Counted from the first letter of the stretch, positions 54,801 to 62,592 are shown. The stretch is DNA of 64,000 nt from Acidobacteriaceae bacterium (GCA_025356095.1 JANXUR010000050.1:1-64000), one strand, 5' to 3'. Made by a program: numbers and translations. The notes: generated by a model from the sequence alone, not told the origin.

Positions 54801-55365
54801 GACCACCGACGTGGTGCCCTCGCTGGCGCAACTCGACTTCCACGGCTATCCGCGTCAGGTCGAGGGTAAGCCTGCCGGCAATGTGCAGTATCGCTACGAA
54901 GAAATTAGCCACACCGGGCCTTATGCCCGCCAGCCCGGCACTTACACGCGCTATGGCGATGTGCTGCCATTGCTGACTGCCGCGGATGATCGTTTTACGG
55001 TTTTTGGCTCAGGGGAAGAGGTGGCGCTTGAGTTTGACGTGAACCATCTGGCACCACCAGCGGCGGGCATGGTGCGCGATTACTTTTTTATGGCGCACGG
55101 CTATGAAAAGGACATGGATTTTTATGCTGCCGAGGGCAGCACGGTGGAGCCTCTTCCGTTCAACGCGATGCCGGGGTATCCTTATGCGGGTAAGCAGTTC
55201 CCATTGGATCAAGAGCATCTAGACTATCTGCTGGAGTTCAACACCCGGCAGGTTTCTGGGAATGAGCCACGGGGATACTGGTACCAGTTCAATCCAGAGC
55301 CATCTGGCAAGCGGGCGGGCAAGGCAGCGGGCCATGCCCTCCAAGAAGAGAGGCAGCAGCGATGA
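51811..55365 (+). CDS. TPR-CRTAC1 fusion protein with extra C-terminal domain
   Basis: The 1184-aa exported product has a signal peptide, then TPR units (about 57-230). FG-GAP/VCBS propeller repeats (about 290-640) begin at WGACLLDFDSDGRVDVF, followed by an ASPIC/UnbV domain (about 643-725). The last 460 residues start near SCPTLFAWDGTHFALVGDLL (about 735) and are beta-rich, and I do not recognise them as a described domain. Ca-binding DxDxDG loops are conserved. The start has no clear ribosome-binding site. The gene overlaps the VOC gene by 4 bp (ATGA), so translation is coupled. Confidence 0.9.
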   Translation: MMKKSFILLSLSAAVVSAAVLLSAAPPSAKPATKAAGSPASAVRSIVAEAKPDSSQEAARLNNLGVAYMNQQAFEKGLKQFRDAAAADPSLAVARLNAAVALLNLQKLEEARPMLVALSQSTPKDAHVWYNLALLLKNSGELDGAVDAFHKVLEIDSRDADAYYFLGSVESQRKHQPEAIAAFQHALELNPLHVSAQFGLSRAYQQTGNPAEARKHLERFQQITRDKLGAAITLAYGEQGQYSKVEESPQAVAKAPAAISVKFVKVANSGLSLGATRQDFSEHSRRDGPPDWGACLLDFDSDGRVDVFTVDGNESRTPDGKIHRGSSGLYQNQGAHFRDVTTEAGLIGIPQWSGCAVGDFDNDGMPDLAMAGMGRVLLFHHNQTGGFLEMAETAGIHYAGFASGLTFVDYDHDGDLDLFVTGPKGNVVFRNNGNSTFTEVTSNLGLAGDGVTRQMIATDFNNDRAVDMVVTGDKTQIYVNPREGKWSAVQPWSSPMPAPTMGVSALDFDHDGWMDLAFTHDGAPGLTLWRNVEGRSYEPVKLPDIGWVRAKALAAVDYDSDGWMDLVAAGVSKSGKEEIRLLRNLGPDGFKDVTAEVGLDKVAISLATSITVADFDNDGDQDLLVTQRDGEPILLRNDGGNKNHWLKLAFKGLNDNHSGFGAKVEVFAGGMKQKFELAGSSGYLAQSSPVLTVGLGSAPKADIVRMLWPTGVLQDELEAKPEALTEFIEIDRRGSSCPTLFAWDGTHFALVGDLLGAGVLGHWVAPNERNIPRPAEYIKLEPGQAKMEDGKLRFRLMEPMEEVVYLDQVKLVAVDHPAGVDVLPDERFVANPPFPVFGVVRYRNPQLPAGLWDDHGSDLLPMLRARKYIEGFELLPFKGFTKMHSLEMDLGQKYDGGALRLLLHGEIEYFTATGMYAADQAGVKATSPFVEAQDASGKWTRVVEDMGFPAGLARTMVADLTGKLPIGTQRIRISTNLQIYWDSILVDRTAQDSVAIQTTDVVPSLAQLDFHGYPRQVEGKPAGNVQYRYEEISHTGPYARQPGTYTRYGDVLPLLTAADDRFTVFGSGEEVALEFDVNHLAPPAAGMVRDYFFMAHGYEKDMDFYAAEGSTVEPLPFNAMPGYPYAGKQFPLDQEHLDYLLEFNTRQVSGNEPRGYWYQFNPEPSGKRAGKAAGHALQEERQQR

Positions 55366-55751
55366 GTGACGACGGCACCGAGCAAGGCAGTGAGTACAAA
55401 CTGGCTAAGATTGGCTTTATCATGTTGGGCGTGGAAGACCTAGACCGTTCTGTCGCCTTCTATCGCGACAAGCTTGGTCTGGAAGTTACGATGCAGTCCC
55501 CCGGCTTCGCGTTTCTGGGCGGGGGCGGAGTGACTCTGGGGCTGAATCCGGGGCTTTGGGCGGCGCTGGGCAAACACCCCGGTGCTACCAACGTGGTGTT
55601 TGAGGTAGCCAGCGTCAAAGCTGCCCACCAAGGATTGGTGGCCAAGGGCGTGGAGTTTCTCGGTGAGCCGATTAACGTAAACGGTCCGCAGTGGGCGGCC
55701 AACTTCCGCGATCCGGATGGGCACTTGCTTTCGGCCTTTGGGGCGGAGTAG
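55362..55751 (+). CDS. VOC-family (glyoxalase-fold) protein
   Basis: The 129-aa product has one VOC repeat pair (VEDLDRSVAFYRDKLGLEV ... RDPDGHLLSAFG). The positions of the usual metal ligands are changed: His is replaced in IGFIMLGVED, and Glu in the C-terminal LLSAF segment is absent. It may therefore bind a ligand without metal catalysis. It starts within the last bases of the TPR-CRTAC1 gene, which links it to the cytochrome operon. Substrate unknown. Confidence 0.88.
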   Translation: MSDDGTEQGSEYKLAKIGFIMLGVEDLDRSVAFYRDKLGLEVTMQSPGFAFLGGGGVTLGLNPGLWAALGKHPGATNVVFEVASVKAAHQGLVAKGVEFLGEPINVNGPQWAANFRDPDGHLLSAFGAE

Positions 55752-55976
55752 GGACGATTCCCCAACGCACTTGCATTCCTCGCCTAACGCCGAGGACGCT
55801 GGACTGCACGCCATTCATGCCATCAGTGTGCTAGTTCCGGCGCATGATCGGCGTGCAGGATATTTGCGGCCGCCCATCGGCGCCCGCCTGGTTGTGTTCT
55901 CGCGCAGGCTAATCCGCTGATATAATTACGCTTTGCTTCTATCCTCGTCGTAAACCGATCCGGGAGTCCGTTCCGC

Positions 55977-57932
55977 ATGATTCGCTTCCTACAGAAAGAA
56001 AACGCCATCAAGAAGTATGTCCTTGGTGGCATCCTCCTCGTCATTTGCGCTTCCATGGTCATGTTTATGATCCCCGGCATCGGCCAAAACACGCGCCTGT
56101 TCACCAAGACGGGCGTGGTGGCCACGGTCGGCGACCATGAAATCACCGCGACAGAGGTGCGGCAGACTGCGTTGCGCATGGTACAACAACAGTTCCGCGG
56201 TCAGGGTGGGTCGCAATTTGTCCCATTCTTTGTGCAGCAGGCGGCGGAAGGCTTGATCGTGAATCAGGCGGTTGCGGTGGAAGCTTCGCGCATGGGCCTG
56301 AAGGTTACCAACGGCGAAATTCTTGAGGAGTTGCGCAAGCCCGGATACGGGCTGTATCAGAATGGCAAGTTCGATCAGGATCGCTGGGATTCGATCATGC
56401 AGCAATCGGGATTGAATGAGGCCCAATTGCTCGATCAACTGCGTCAGCAACTGCTGGTAAATAAAGTGCAGTCCGTGGTGGCGGCGGGCGTGGTGGTGAG
56501 CAGCGATGAGATCAATCGCGAATTCCAGCAGCAGAATGTGAAGGTCAAGTTCGACTACGCGGTCATCAACAAAGACGACCTGGCGAAAGCCATCAAGGCG
56601 AATGACGTGGAGCTGAAGGCTTTTTTTGAAGCGACCAAGAAGAACTACGAGAATTCGATTCCGGAAAAACGGCAAGTGCAGATGGTGCAGCTCAGTGCCA
56701 CGAGTCTGCCGGGTGCACAGCCGGTTTCGCAGGCGGAGATGCAGGCGTATTACAACCAGCATCGCGACGAGTATCGGGAACCCGATCAATTCAAGAGCAG
56801 CCATATTCTGGTGAAGACTCCCCAACCCGGCCCGGATGGGAAGGTGGACGACAAGGCCGTGGCGGCAGCGCAAGCCAAGGCGCAGGATCTGTTAAAGCAA
56901 CTGAAGGCTGGCGCGAAGTTTGAGGATGTAGCAAAAAAGAATTCGGATGACCCGGGCAGCGCGGCGAACGGCGGCAGCTTGGGTTGGACCCGCAAGGGTG
57001 CTTTGGTGCCGGAGTTTGAAAAAGCGGCACTGGCTCTGAACAAGGGCCAGATCAGCGATTTAGTGAAGTCGCAGTTCGGTTTTCACATCATCCGGCTGGA
57101 CGACAAGCAGGAAGCGCACCTGAAGTCTCTGGACGAAGTGAAGAGCCTGATTGAGCCAGCCTTGCTACGCCAGAAGCAGACGCGGGCGGCTGAGGCGCTG
57201 GCTACGCAGATTACTTCCGAGGCGCAGAAGCAGGGTCTGGATGCGGCTGCCAAAGCGCATGGCCTGACAGCGGCGACAACCGACTTCTTCGACCGCGCGC
57301 AGGGTGTGAGCGGCGTAGGGCCGGTGCCGGCAGTGACGGATGCGGTATTTAGTGCCAAACAGAAGGCGGCACCGCAGGCGGTTCCGGCACCGCAAGGTTG
57401 GGTGATCTTTACGGTGGTGGCGATTAAGCCTCCGGCGACGCCTGCATTCGAGGACGTTAAGCCGAAGGTGGAAACTGAGTTCCGAAGCCAGAAGGCTGCG
57501 CAACTGGTAAGCCAGAAGACGCAGGAATTGGCTGATAAGGCCAAGGCCTACAAGGACTTGAAGAAAGCTGCCAAGGAAGTCGGTGCCACAGTTAAGACGA
57601 GCGAATTGGTACTGCCTTCGGGGCAAGTGCCAGAGATTGGCTCCATGGCCGGGCCAGCGACTGTGGCGTTCAGCATGAAGTCGGGCGAGGTTAGCGGGCC
57701 CCTCACCATCGGCAACAATGGCGCGGTGCTGGCTCTCTTGGAACGTCAGGAACCTAACGCAGCTGACTTCGCGCTGAAGCAGGACGCGATTCGGGAAGAA
57801 CTGCTGGGCAAAAAGAAGCAGGAAGTGATCCGGCTGTTCGCGGAAAACCTGCGGCAGCGGATGGAAAAATCCGGGACGATCAAGGTCAATCAGAACGAAT
57901 TGAAGGCCATGACCGGTCGCGGCGACTCCTAA
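55977..57932 (+). CDS. SurA/PpiD-like periplasmic peptidyl-prolyl isomerase
   Basis: The 651-aa product has a short N-terminal cytoplasmic stretch, one membrane helix (about 14-34), and a SurA_N-type chaperone region (about 45-250). A parvulin-type rotamase domain follows (about 265-365, with SSHILVKTPQ ... QFGFHIIRLDD), and a second long C-terminal segment. The layout matches PpiD, a foldase at the outer face of the inner membrane that assists outer-membrane proteins. Such a protein fits a genome with many beta-barrels. GGGAG lies about 11 nt before the ATG. Confidence 0.92.
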   Translation: MIRFLQKENAIKKYVLGGILLVICASMVMFMIPGIGQNTRLFTKTGVVATVGDHEITATEVRQTALRMVQQQFRGQGGSQFVPFFVQQAAEGLIVNQAVAVEASRMGLKVTNGEILEELRKPGYGLYQNGKFDQDRWDSIMQQSGLNEAQLLDQLRQQLLVNKVQSVVAAGVVVSSDEINREFQQQNVKVKFDYAVINKDDLAKAIKANDVELKAFFEATKKNYENSIPEKRQVQMVQLSATSLPGAQPVSQAEMQAYYNQHRDEYREPDQFKSSHILVKTPQPGPDGKVDDKAVAAAQAKAQDLLKQLKAGAKFEDVAKKNSDDPGSAANGGSLGWTRKGALVPEFEKAALALNKGQISDLVKSQFGFHIIRLDDKQEAHLKSLDEVKSLIEPALLRQKQTRAAEALATQITSEAQKQGLDAAAKAHGLTAATTDFFDRAQGVSGVGPVPAVTDAVFSAKQKAAPQAVPAPQGWVIFTVVAIKPPATPAFEDVKPKVETEFRSQKAAQLVSQKTQELADKAKAYKDLKKAAKEVGATVKTSELVLPSGQVPEIGSMAGPATVAFSMKSGEVSGPLTIGNNGAVLALLERQEPNAADFALKQDAIREELLGKKKQEVIRLFAENLRQRMEKSGTIKVNQNELKAMTGRGDS

Positions 57933-57941
57933 ATACGAGGT

Positions 57942-57969
57942 GGCCGGGCAAGCGCAGGCTTGTCCGGTC
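57942..57969. other. 12-bp stem hairpin between ppiD-like gene and malQ
   Basis: GGCCGGGCAAGC and GCTTGTCCGGTC pair over 12 bp (two G-T pairs) with a GCAG loop. No T-tract follows. It sits 10 bp after the foldase stop and 37 bp before the malQ start, so it may set the mRNA 3' end or attenuate malQ. Confidence 0.6.
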
Positions 57970-58005
57970 GCTGCACCTGATCTGGCGAACCCACGGAGCC
58001 TCCGC

Positions 58006-59538
58006 ATGTCTCTTCCCCGCACCGCAGGCATCCTGCTGCATCCTACTTCGCTGCCCTCCCGTGGCGGCATCGGCGACCTTGGTCCGGCGGCCTATCAGTT
58101 TCTGGAGTTCCTCGCACAATCAAAACAAGGATTATGGCAGGTGCTGCCGCTGGGGCCGGGTGGCGGCGCCAGCAATCCTTATTCTGCGATTTCTGCGTTT
58201 GCTGGCGAGCCCGCGCTGATTAGTGCCGAGCGACTGGCAGAGCATGGCTGGCTGCAAGCCGAGAGGTTGAGCGGGTTGCCCGAAGAAGTAGAGCCGACCG
58301 TAAGGTTTGATTTGGTGCGGGATGTAAAACTGCCCCTATTGCGGGAAGCGGCTGCGAACTTTCTGGCGACGGCTACGGCCGTGCCAAAGCAACGCTTTAA
58401 TGCTTTTTGCATTCGCGCGTGGTGGCTGGAAGACTACGTATTGTTCGAGGCACTGCGGGAGCGTTACGATTCCGCTTGCTGGTGCGATTGGCCGGTTGAC
58501 CTGAAGCAGCGCAAGCCTGCGGCTCTGGTGCAGGCTCAGATCGAACTTGCTGGCGAAATGGCGGTGGCGCGGGTCTTGCAGTTCTTCTTCTTTGAACAGT
58601 GGGCCGCCCTGCGGCAAGCGTGCAATGCGCGCGGCGTGAAGTTGGCTGGGGACATTGCCATCTTCGTCAACTATGACAGCGCGGACGTGTGGGCGAATCC
58701 AGAGATATTTCGGTTGGACGGCGATTGGGCGATGGAAGTGGTTTCTGGTGTGCCACCCGATGCCTTTACCGAGGACGGGCAACGTTGGGGGCATCCGCTC
58801 TATCGCTGGGATGTGCTGAAAACGCGTGGCTATGACTGGTGGGTGGATCGGGTTCGCTGGGCTGCGACGCTGTGTGACTCCATAAGGCTTGACCATTTTC
58901 GCGGCTTTGCCCAGTTTTGGGAGATTCCGGTGAGAGACAAGACGGCGAAGAATGGCAAGTGGGTAGATGGACCGGGTTCCGATTTGTTCCACGCGATTCG
59001 CAAAGAACTTGGCGAATTGCCGTTCTTTGCGGAAGATCTGGGTGTGATTACGCCCGATGTAGAAGAGTTGCGCGACGGCTTGGGACTGCCGGGCATGAAG
59101 GTGTTGCAGTTTGGATTCGGTGATGCCGGGTCGCACATTTATCTGCCGCATCACTATGTAGAAAATTGTGTGGTCTATACCGGCACCCATGACAATGACA
59201 CCGTGGCAGGCTGGTGGAAGACTGGGATCGCTGCGTGGGATAGGCCACACGTGCAGGCTTTGCTAGGTGAGCCAGCGGATGGGATTCCTTGGGCAATGAT
59301 CCGCGCGGCGCAGGGTTCGGTCGCGATGCTGGCGGTGGCTCCGGTGCAGGATGTGTTAGGGTTAGGCAGCGAAGCCCGCATGAACATCCCGGGTGTGGCG
59401 GAGGGTAACTTCCAGTGGCGTTTGCAGCCAGGGATGTTGCAGTGGGAGCATGCACAGAAGCTGGCACAGTTAGCGTATGTAACCGACCGGTTGCCGCAGG
59501 AATTACCGCCGCTTCCGGCCCAAGGATTCTGTGCCTGA
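58006..59538 (+). CDS. malQ: 4-alpha-glucanotransferase
   Basis: This GH77 enzyme transfers alpha-1,4-glucan segments between maltodextrins or glycogen chains. The 510-aa product has the family start GILLHPTSLPS and conserved LPLGPGGGASNPYS. The catalytic Asp lies in IRLDHFRGF, Glu in FFAEDLGVITPDVE, and Asp in THDNDTVAGW. The ATG has GGAG 8 nt upstream, which excludes a 22-residue upstream extension. No other glycogen gene is in the window. Confidence 0.96.
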   Translation: MSLPRTAGILLHPTSLPSRGGIGDLGPAAYQFLEFLAQSKQGLWQVLPLGPGGGASNPYSAISAFAGEPALISAERLAEHGWLQAERLSGLPEEVEPTVRFDLVRDVKLPLLREAAANFLATATAVPKQRFNAFCIRAWWLEDYVLFEALRERYDSACWCDWPVDLKQRKPAALVQAQIELAGEMAVARVLQFFFFEQWAALRQACNARGVKLAGDIAIFVNYDSADVWANPEIFRLDGDWAMEVVSGVPPDAFTEDGQRWGHPLYRWDVLKTRGYDWWVDRVRWAATLCDSIRLDHFRGFAQFWEIPVRDKTAKNGKWVDGPGSDLFHAIRKELGELPFFAEDLGVITPDVEELRDGLGLPGMKVLQFGFGDAGSHIYLPHHYVENCVVYTGTHDNDTVAGWWKTGIAAWDRPHVQALLGEPADGIPWAMIRAAQGSVAMLAVAPVQDVLGLGSEARMNIPGVAEGNFQWRLQPGMLQWEHAQKLAQLAYVTDRLPQELPPLPAQGFCA

Positions 59539-59580
59539 GCGTCACCTGAGTATCACCCGAGCATCACCCGAGCATCAGGA
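59537..59580. repeat. 4 x 11-bp imperfect tandem repeat
   Basis: Units GAGCGTCACCT, GAGTATCACCC, GAGCATCACCC and GAGCATCAGGA directly follow the malQ stop; the first unit overlaps the last two bases of the stop codon. The period equals that of the array at 10.2 kb but the unit sequence differs. Confidence 0.8.
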
Positions 59581-59605
59581 TGAAGCGATTGACTCTATCG
59601 CCGCC

Positions 59606-59611
59606 TATAAT
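59606..59611 (+). promoter_or_regulatory. Consensus -10 hexamer upstream of the acyltransferase gene
   Basis: A perfect TATAAT lies 80 bp before the start codon at 59692. The closest -35-like hexamer, TTGACT at 59589, is only 11 bp away and cannot be its partner, so the promoter assignment rests on the -10 and its position. Confidence 0.45.
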
Positions 59612-59638
59612 GGTTCGTCACTAGTGGTTCGTCACTGA
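59611..59638. repeat. 14-bp direct repeat, two copies
   Basis: TGGTTCGTCACTAG (59611-59624) is followed at once by TGGTTCGTCACTGA (59625-59638). The pair begins at the last base of the -10 hexamer, in the region expected to hold the transcription start of the acyltransferase gene. Confidence 0.75.
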
Positions 59639-59691
59639 AATTTCATCGGGTTGTAACGATACTGCAACGCAGAGCATCTTAGCTAGTAAGT

Positions 59692-61530
59692 ATGCCTACT
59701 CCGCAAAGATCGGGCCGGGTGCCAGCGGTACCGGTGCTTCCTAGCCGCCCCGGCATTCTTCAGGTTCGCGGCTTAGCCAGCAAGTTGATGGCGGTGGACG
59801 AGCTGAAGGCTTTGTATCGGCGCGTACGCCAATCGAGCGGCGATTTTTTTACTTCACTGCTCAGCGAAATGGGGGTCACCGTCAAGTTGGCGGCTGGCGA
59901 CGCAGCCAACATCCCCGCCACTGGGGCGGTAGTCGTGGTCGCGAATCATCCTTTTGGGATGATGGATGGCGCGATGTTGCAGATGCTGCTGAACCGAGTT
60001 CGCCCAGACGTCAAGATTCTGACCAATTATCTTCTAGCTGATTTCCCCGAGTTGAGCGAACGGTGCATCTTTGTGGATCCGTTTGGCGGGGCGGCGGCCC
60101 GTGAAGCCAACCGCCACGGAATGCGCGAAGCCGTGGACTGGTTGAAGAGCGGCGGCATGTTGGGGGTGTTTCCAGCGGGCGAAGTTTCGCACCTGCGCAT
60201 TCCTCATGGTGTGGAAGACCCTAAATGGAATAACACGGCGGCCCGGCTGGTGCGTTCCAGCGGCGCGGACGCGCTCCCGGTCTATTTTTGCGGCCACAAC
60301 AGCATGGCGTTTCACGTGCTGGGTTTGGTACATCCACGGCTGCGCACGCTGCGGCTGGTGAGTGAATTTCTAAATCAGCGCGGTGGTACGTTCGAGGTGC
60401 GGGTGGGTTCGGCGGTGCCGACGGCGAAACTGCAGAACATGGCCAGCGACCGTGAGGCGACCGAATACTTGCGCTGGCGCACCTATTTGATGTCGCAACG
60501 AGGCCAGGTTGAGCCGCAAAGCCTGCCCGCAGCGATGCGGGCGGTGATGCCCAAGCGCTCGCTTGAGCCAATTGCTGCCGAGGTTCCTAAACCACTTGTG
60601 GTTGCCGAGATGGCGCGGCTGCTGAAGACTGGCTTGCTGGATGAGACTCGCGAGTTTGCCGTGGTCGTGGCGCAGGCTGGGGAGGCGCCCTGCGTGATTC
60701 AAGAGCTAGGCCGCTTGCGCGAGGTCACCTTCCGCGCGGTGGGCGAAGGTACAGGCCGTTCCACCGATCTCGATCGCTTCGATGCCTACTACTCCCAACT
60801 GCTGCTGTGGAGTAAGGAAAATCAGGAACTTGTGGGCGCGTACCGGCTTGGCGAGGTCAATAAGATCGTAGCAGAGCACGGCATCGGAGGCCTGTACACG
60901 CGCACGTGTTTCCGTTACGACGAGCGCTTGCTAGCAAAAATTGGTCCAGCGCTAGAGCTAGGCCGGTCGTTTGTGCGGCCAGAGTACCAGCGCCAATTTG
61001 CGCCGCTCATGATGCTTTGGAAGGGCATTGGCAAGTATTTGGCCAAGTATCCGCAGAGCCCAGTACTGTTCGGCGCAGTCAGCATCTCCAGCACTTATTC
61101 CCGCGCCTCGCGCGATTTGATGGTCAGCTTCTTTGAATCGCAGATGGCGGATGCCGACCTGCGGGCGCTGGTGAAGCCGCGCCATCCCTTCCGCCCCGGA
61201 CGGCTCCGCCCTTGGGATTCGCGTGCGGTGGCCGGGCTGATGAAGGATCTGGATGAGCTGAGCTCGCCAATCGCTGATCTGGAAACCGACCACAAAGGTG
61301 CGCCCATTCTCTTCAAACAATACGCGAAGCTGGGCGGACGCTTTCTCGGCTTTGGTGTAGATGCCAACTTCTCTGACTCTCTCGACGGGTTGGTGGTGGT
61401 AGATGTGCGCAAGACGGATCCTCAGGTCCTGGCGCGTTATATGGGCAAAGCCGACTCCCTCGCCTTTTTTAAGCACCACGGAGTGAAAGTGGCTGCGCGT
61501 GCGCCGGGGCATGAGAACCAGATGGTCTAG
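59692..61530 (+). CDS. OlsF-like bifunctional acyltransferase (ornithine-lipid type)
   Basis: The 612-aa product joins two acyltransferase domains. The N-terminal half (about 50-270) is PlsC-like with ANHPFGMMDG (His about 86, Asp about 92) and FPAGEVS. The C-terminal half (about 300-600) is a GNAT/OlsB-like N-acyltransferase (FDAYYSQLLLWSKENQELVGAYRLG, LELGRSFVRPEYQ). This is the order of OlsF, which makes ornithine lipids in one protein (amide-linked acyl by the C-terminal, ester-linked by the N-terminal part). It would act at the inner membrane. No other phospholipid genes are near. Moderate confidence in the exact head group. Confidence 0.8.
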   Translation: MPTPQRSGRVPAVPVLPSRPGILQVRGLASKLMAVDELKALYRRVRQSSGDFFTSLLSEMGVTVKLAAGDAANIPATGAVVVVANHPFGMMDGAMLQMLLNRVRPDVKILTNYLLADFPELSERCIFVDPFGGAAAREANRHGMREAVDWLKSGGMLGVFPAGEVSHLRIPHGVEDPKWNNTAARLVRSSGADALPVYFCGHNSMAFHVLGLVHPRLRTLRLVSEFLNQRGGTFEVRVGSAVPTAKLQNMASDREATEYLRWRTYLMSQRGQVEPQSLPAAMRAVMPKRSLEPIAAEVPKPLVVAEMARLLKTGLLDETREFAVVVAQAGEAPCVIQELGRLREVTFRAVGEGTGRSTDLDRFDAYYSQLLLWSKENQELVGAYRLGEVNKIVAEHGIGGLYTRTCFRYDERLLAKIGPALELGRSFVRPEYQRQFAPLMMLWKGIGKYLAKYPQSPVLFGAVSISSTYSRASRDLMVSFFESQMADADLRALVKPRHPFRPGRLRPWDSRAVAGLMKDLDELSSPIADLETDHKGAPILFKQYAKLGGRFLGFGVDANFSDSLDGLVVVDVRKTDPQVLARYMGKADSLAFFKHHGVKVAARAPGHENQMV

Positions 61531-61622
61531 CTGCGCCCGGCTCCCTGTCAGTGGATTGGTCTATTGCCGCGCACGGCATAGAATAGGGGGGAAGCCTTTT
61601 CTTTCAGGAGAACCCCCAAGCA

Positions 61623-61808
61623 ATGGTAACCAGTGGTGAACTGATTCGTTCCATCAACTACGTTGACGACATCGCCGCCTCGTTGCGGCGCATCGTAATT
61701 GCCATCCCTGCCATGAGCCCGGAAGAACGCCAGCGGCTGGCCGAATCCATGCGCAAGAGCGACCCAAATTTTATTGATGTACTGGCTAAGCTGGAGCAAG
61801 GTCAGTAA
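61623..61808 (+). CDS. Small helical hypothetical protein (61 aa)
   Basis: The short frame has AGGAGAA about 11 nt before its ATG. The product (start MVTSGELIRSINYVDDIAAS) is predicted to be two amphipathic helices with no signal or membrane segment. It ends 2 bp before the next gene, so the two are probably co-translated. No family recognised. Confidence 0.6.
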   Translation: MVTSGELIRSINYVDDIAASLRRIVIAIPAMSPEERQRLAESMRKSDPNFIDVLAKLEQGQ

Positions 61809-61810
61809 AA

Positions 61811-62344
61811 GTGGTGGTAAACACCGTTGCAGTGATCGGAGCCCGGTCGCTGGGGGCGAGCCTCGCCTTGTACAGCGCTCGTGCAGGCTTCCGCACGATT
61901 CTGGAAGATATTGTTCCGGCATCGCTGCGTCGCGCGTCCCATGAAGTCCAGACGGCGTTGGCCGCAGAGGTTGCGTGTGGCGCATTGACGGCCGCCGCCG
62001 CCGAGCAGAGTCTCGCGCGGATTGAGTTCGCCACCTCGGTGGAAGAAGCTGCGCGCCAGGCCGATTTGGTGATCGAGGCCGTTCCAGATGAATGCGAATC
62101 CAAGCTGGAGATCGTCGTCTTTTTGGACAAATTGTGCCGCCCCGGCACAATTCTGGCGACGACCGCGACCTGCTTGACCGTAGCCGACTTGGCCGCAATG
62201 ACCTTCCGTCCGGATAGAGTGGTGGGGTTGCTGTTCGTCCCTGAGGCGGGAGCTCGGCTGACACTTACCGTGGTTGCAGGGCCAGGGACCAGCGCAAAAA
62301 CCATGGCCAGCTTGCTGGCGCTCTCGGCTCGCCAAACAGCCTAG
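61811..62344 (+). CDS. Degenerate 3-hydroxyacyl-CoA dehydrogenase NAD-domain protein
   Basis: The 177-aa product matches the N-terminal Rossmann half of 3-hydroxyacyl-CoA dehydrogenases, with VAVIGARSLGASLALYSARAG at the start, EAVPDECESKLEI, and RPDRVVGLLF near the end. The usual glycine motif G-x-G-x-x-G is broken (G-A-R-S-L-G), and the catalytic His region (GMHFFNP in relatives) reads GLLFVP. The C-terminal catalytic domain is absent. It is therefore probably not an active dehydrogenase. The start is a GTG; a ribosome-binding site is weak, and translation is likely coupled to the 61-aa gene. Confidence 0.75.
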   Translation: MVVNTVAVIGARSLGASLALYSARAGFRTILEDIVPASLRRASHEVQTALAAEVACGALTAAAAEQSLARIEFATSVEEAARQADLVIEAVPDECESKLEIVVFLDKLCRPGTILATTATCLTVADLAAMTFRPDRVVGLLFVPEAGARLTLTVVAGPGTSAKTMASLLALSARQTA

Positions 62345-62401
62345 CTTTTCTCAGTTGCTGGTTTGGTTGTCCTTCCGAGTATTCGCTGCCAGAACCTCCG
62401 T

Positions 62402-62580
62402 ATTACCTTTCCCCGTAAACTTCGTCCAACAAAGTACCCAGAATACGGGGCGGGGAACTGACAGCCTCCCCGCTGCGTATTAGCAAACAGCCGACGTTAA
62501 AGCATGGGAACCTGAGACCCTCCCGTGCCATCGTGCTGAGGCAACCCCTGCGGCGTCTCCCCGGCGCCGTGGGGGTTTAT
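62402..62580. other. Structured intergenic region upstream of the permease gene
   Basis: Several hairpins follow each other: GCGGGG/CCCCGC near 62450-62474, GCATGGGA/TCCCGTGC (62502-62509 with 62521-62528, one wobble), and a CGGCG/CGCCG step near 62551-62568 followed by GGGGG and TTT. The region has no gene. It could hold a leader RNA or terminator for the permease operon. Confidence 0.4.
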
Positions 62581-62592
62581 AAGGATGCCCCC

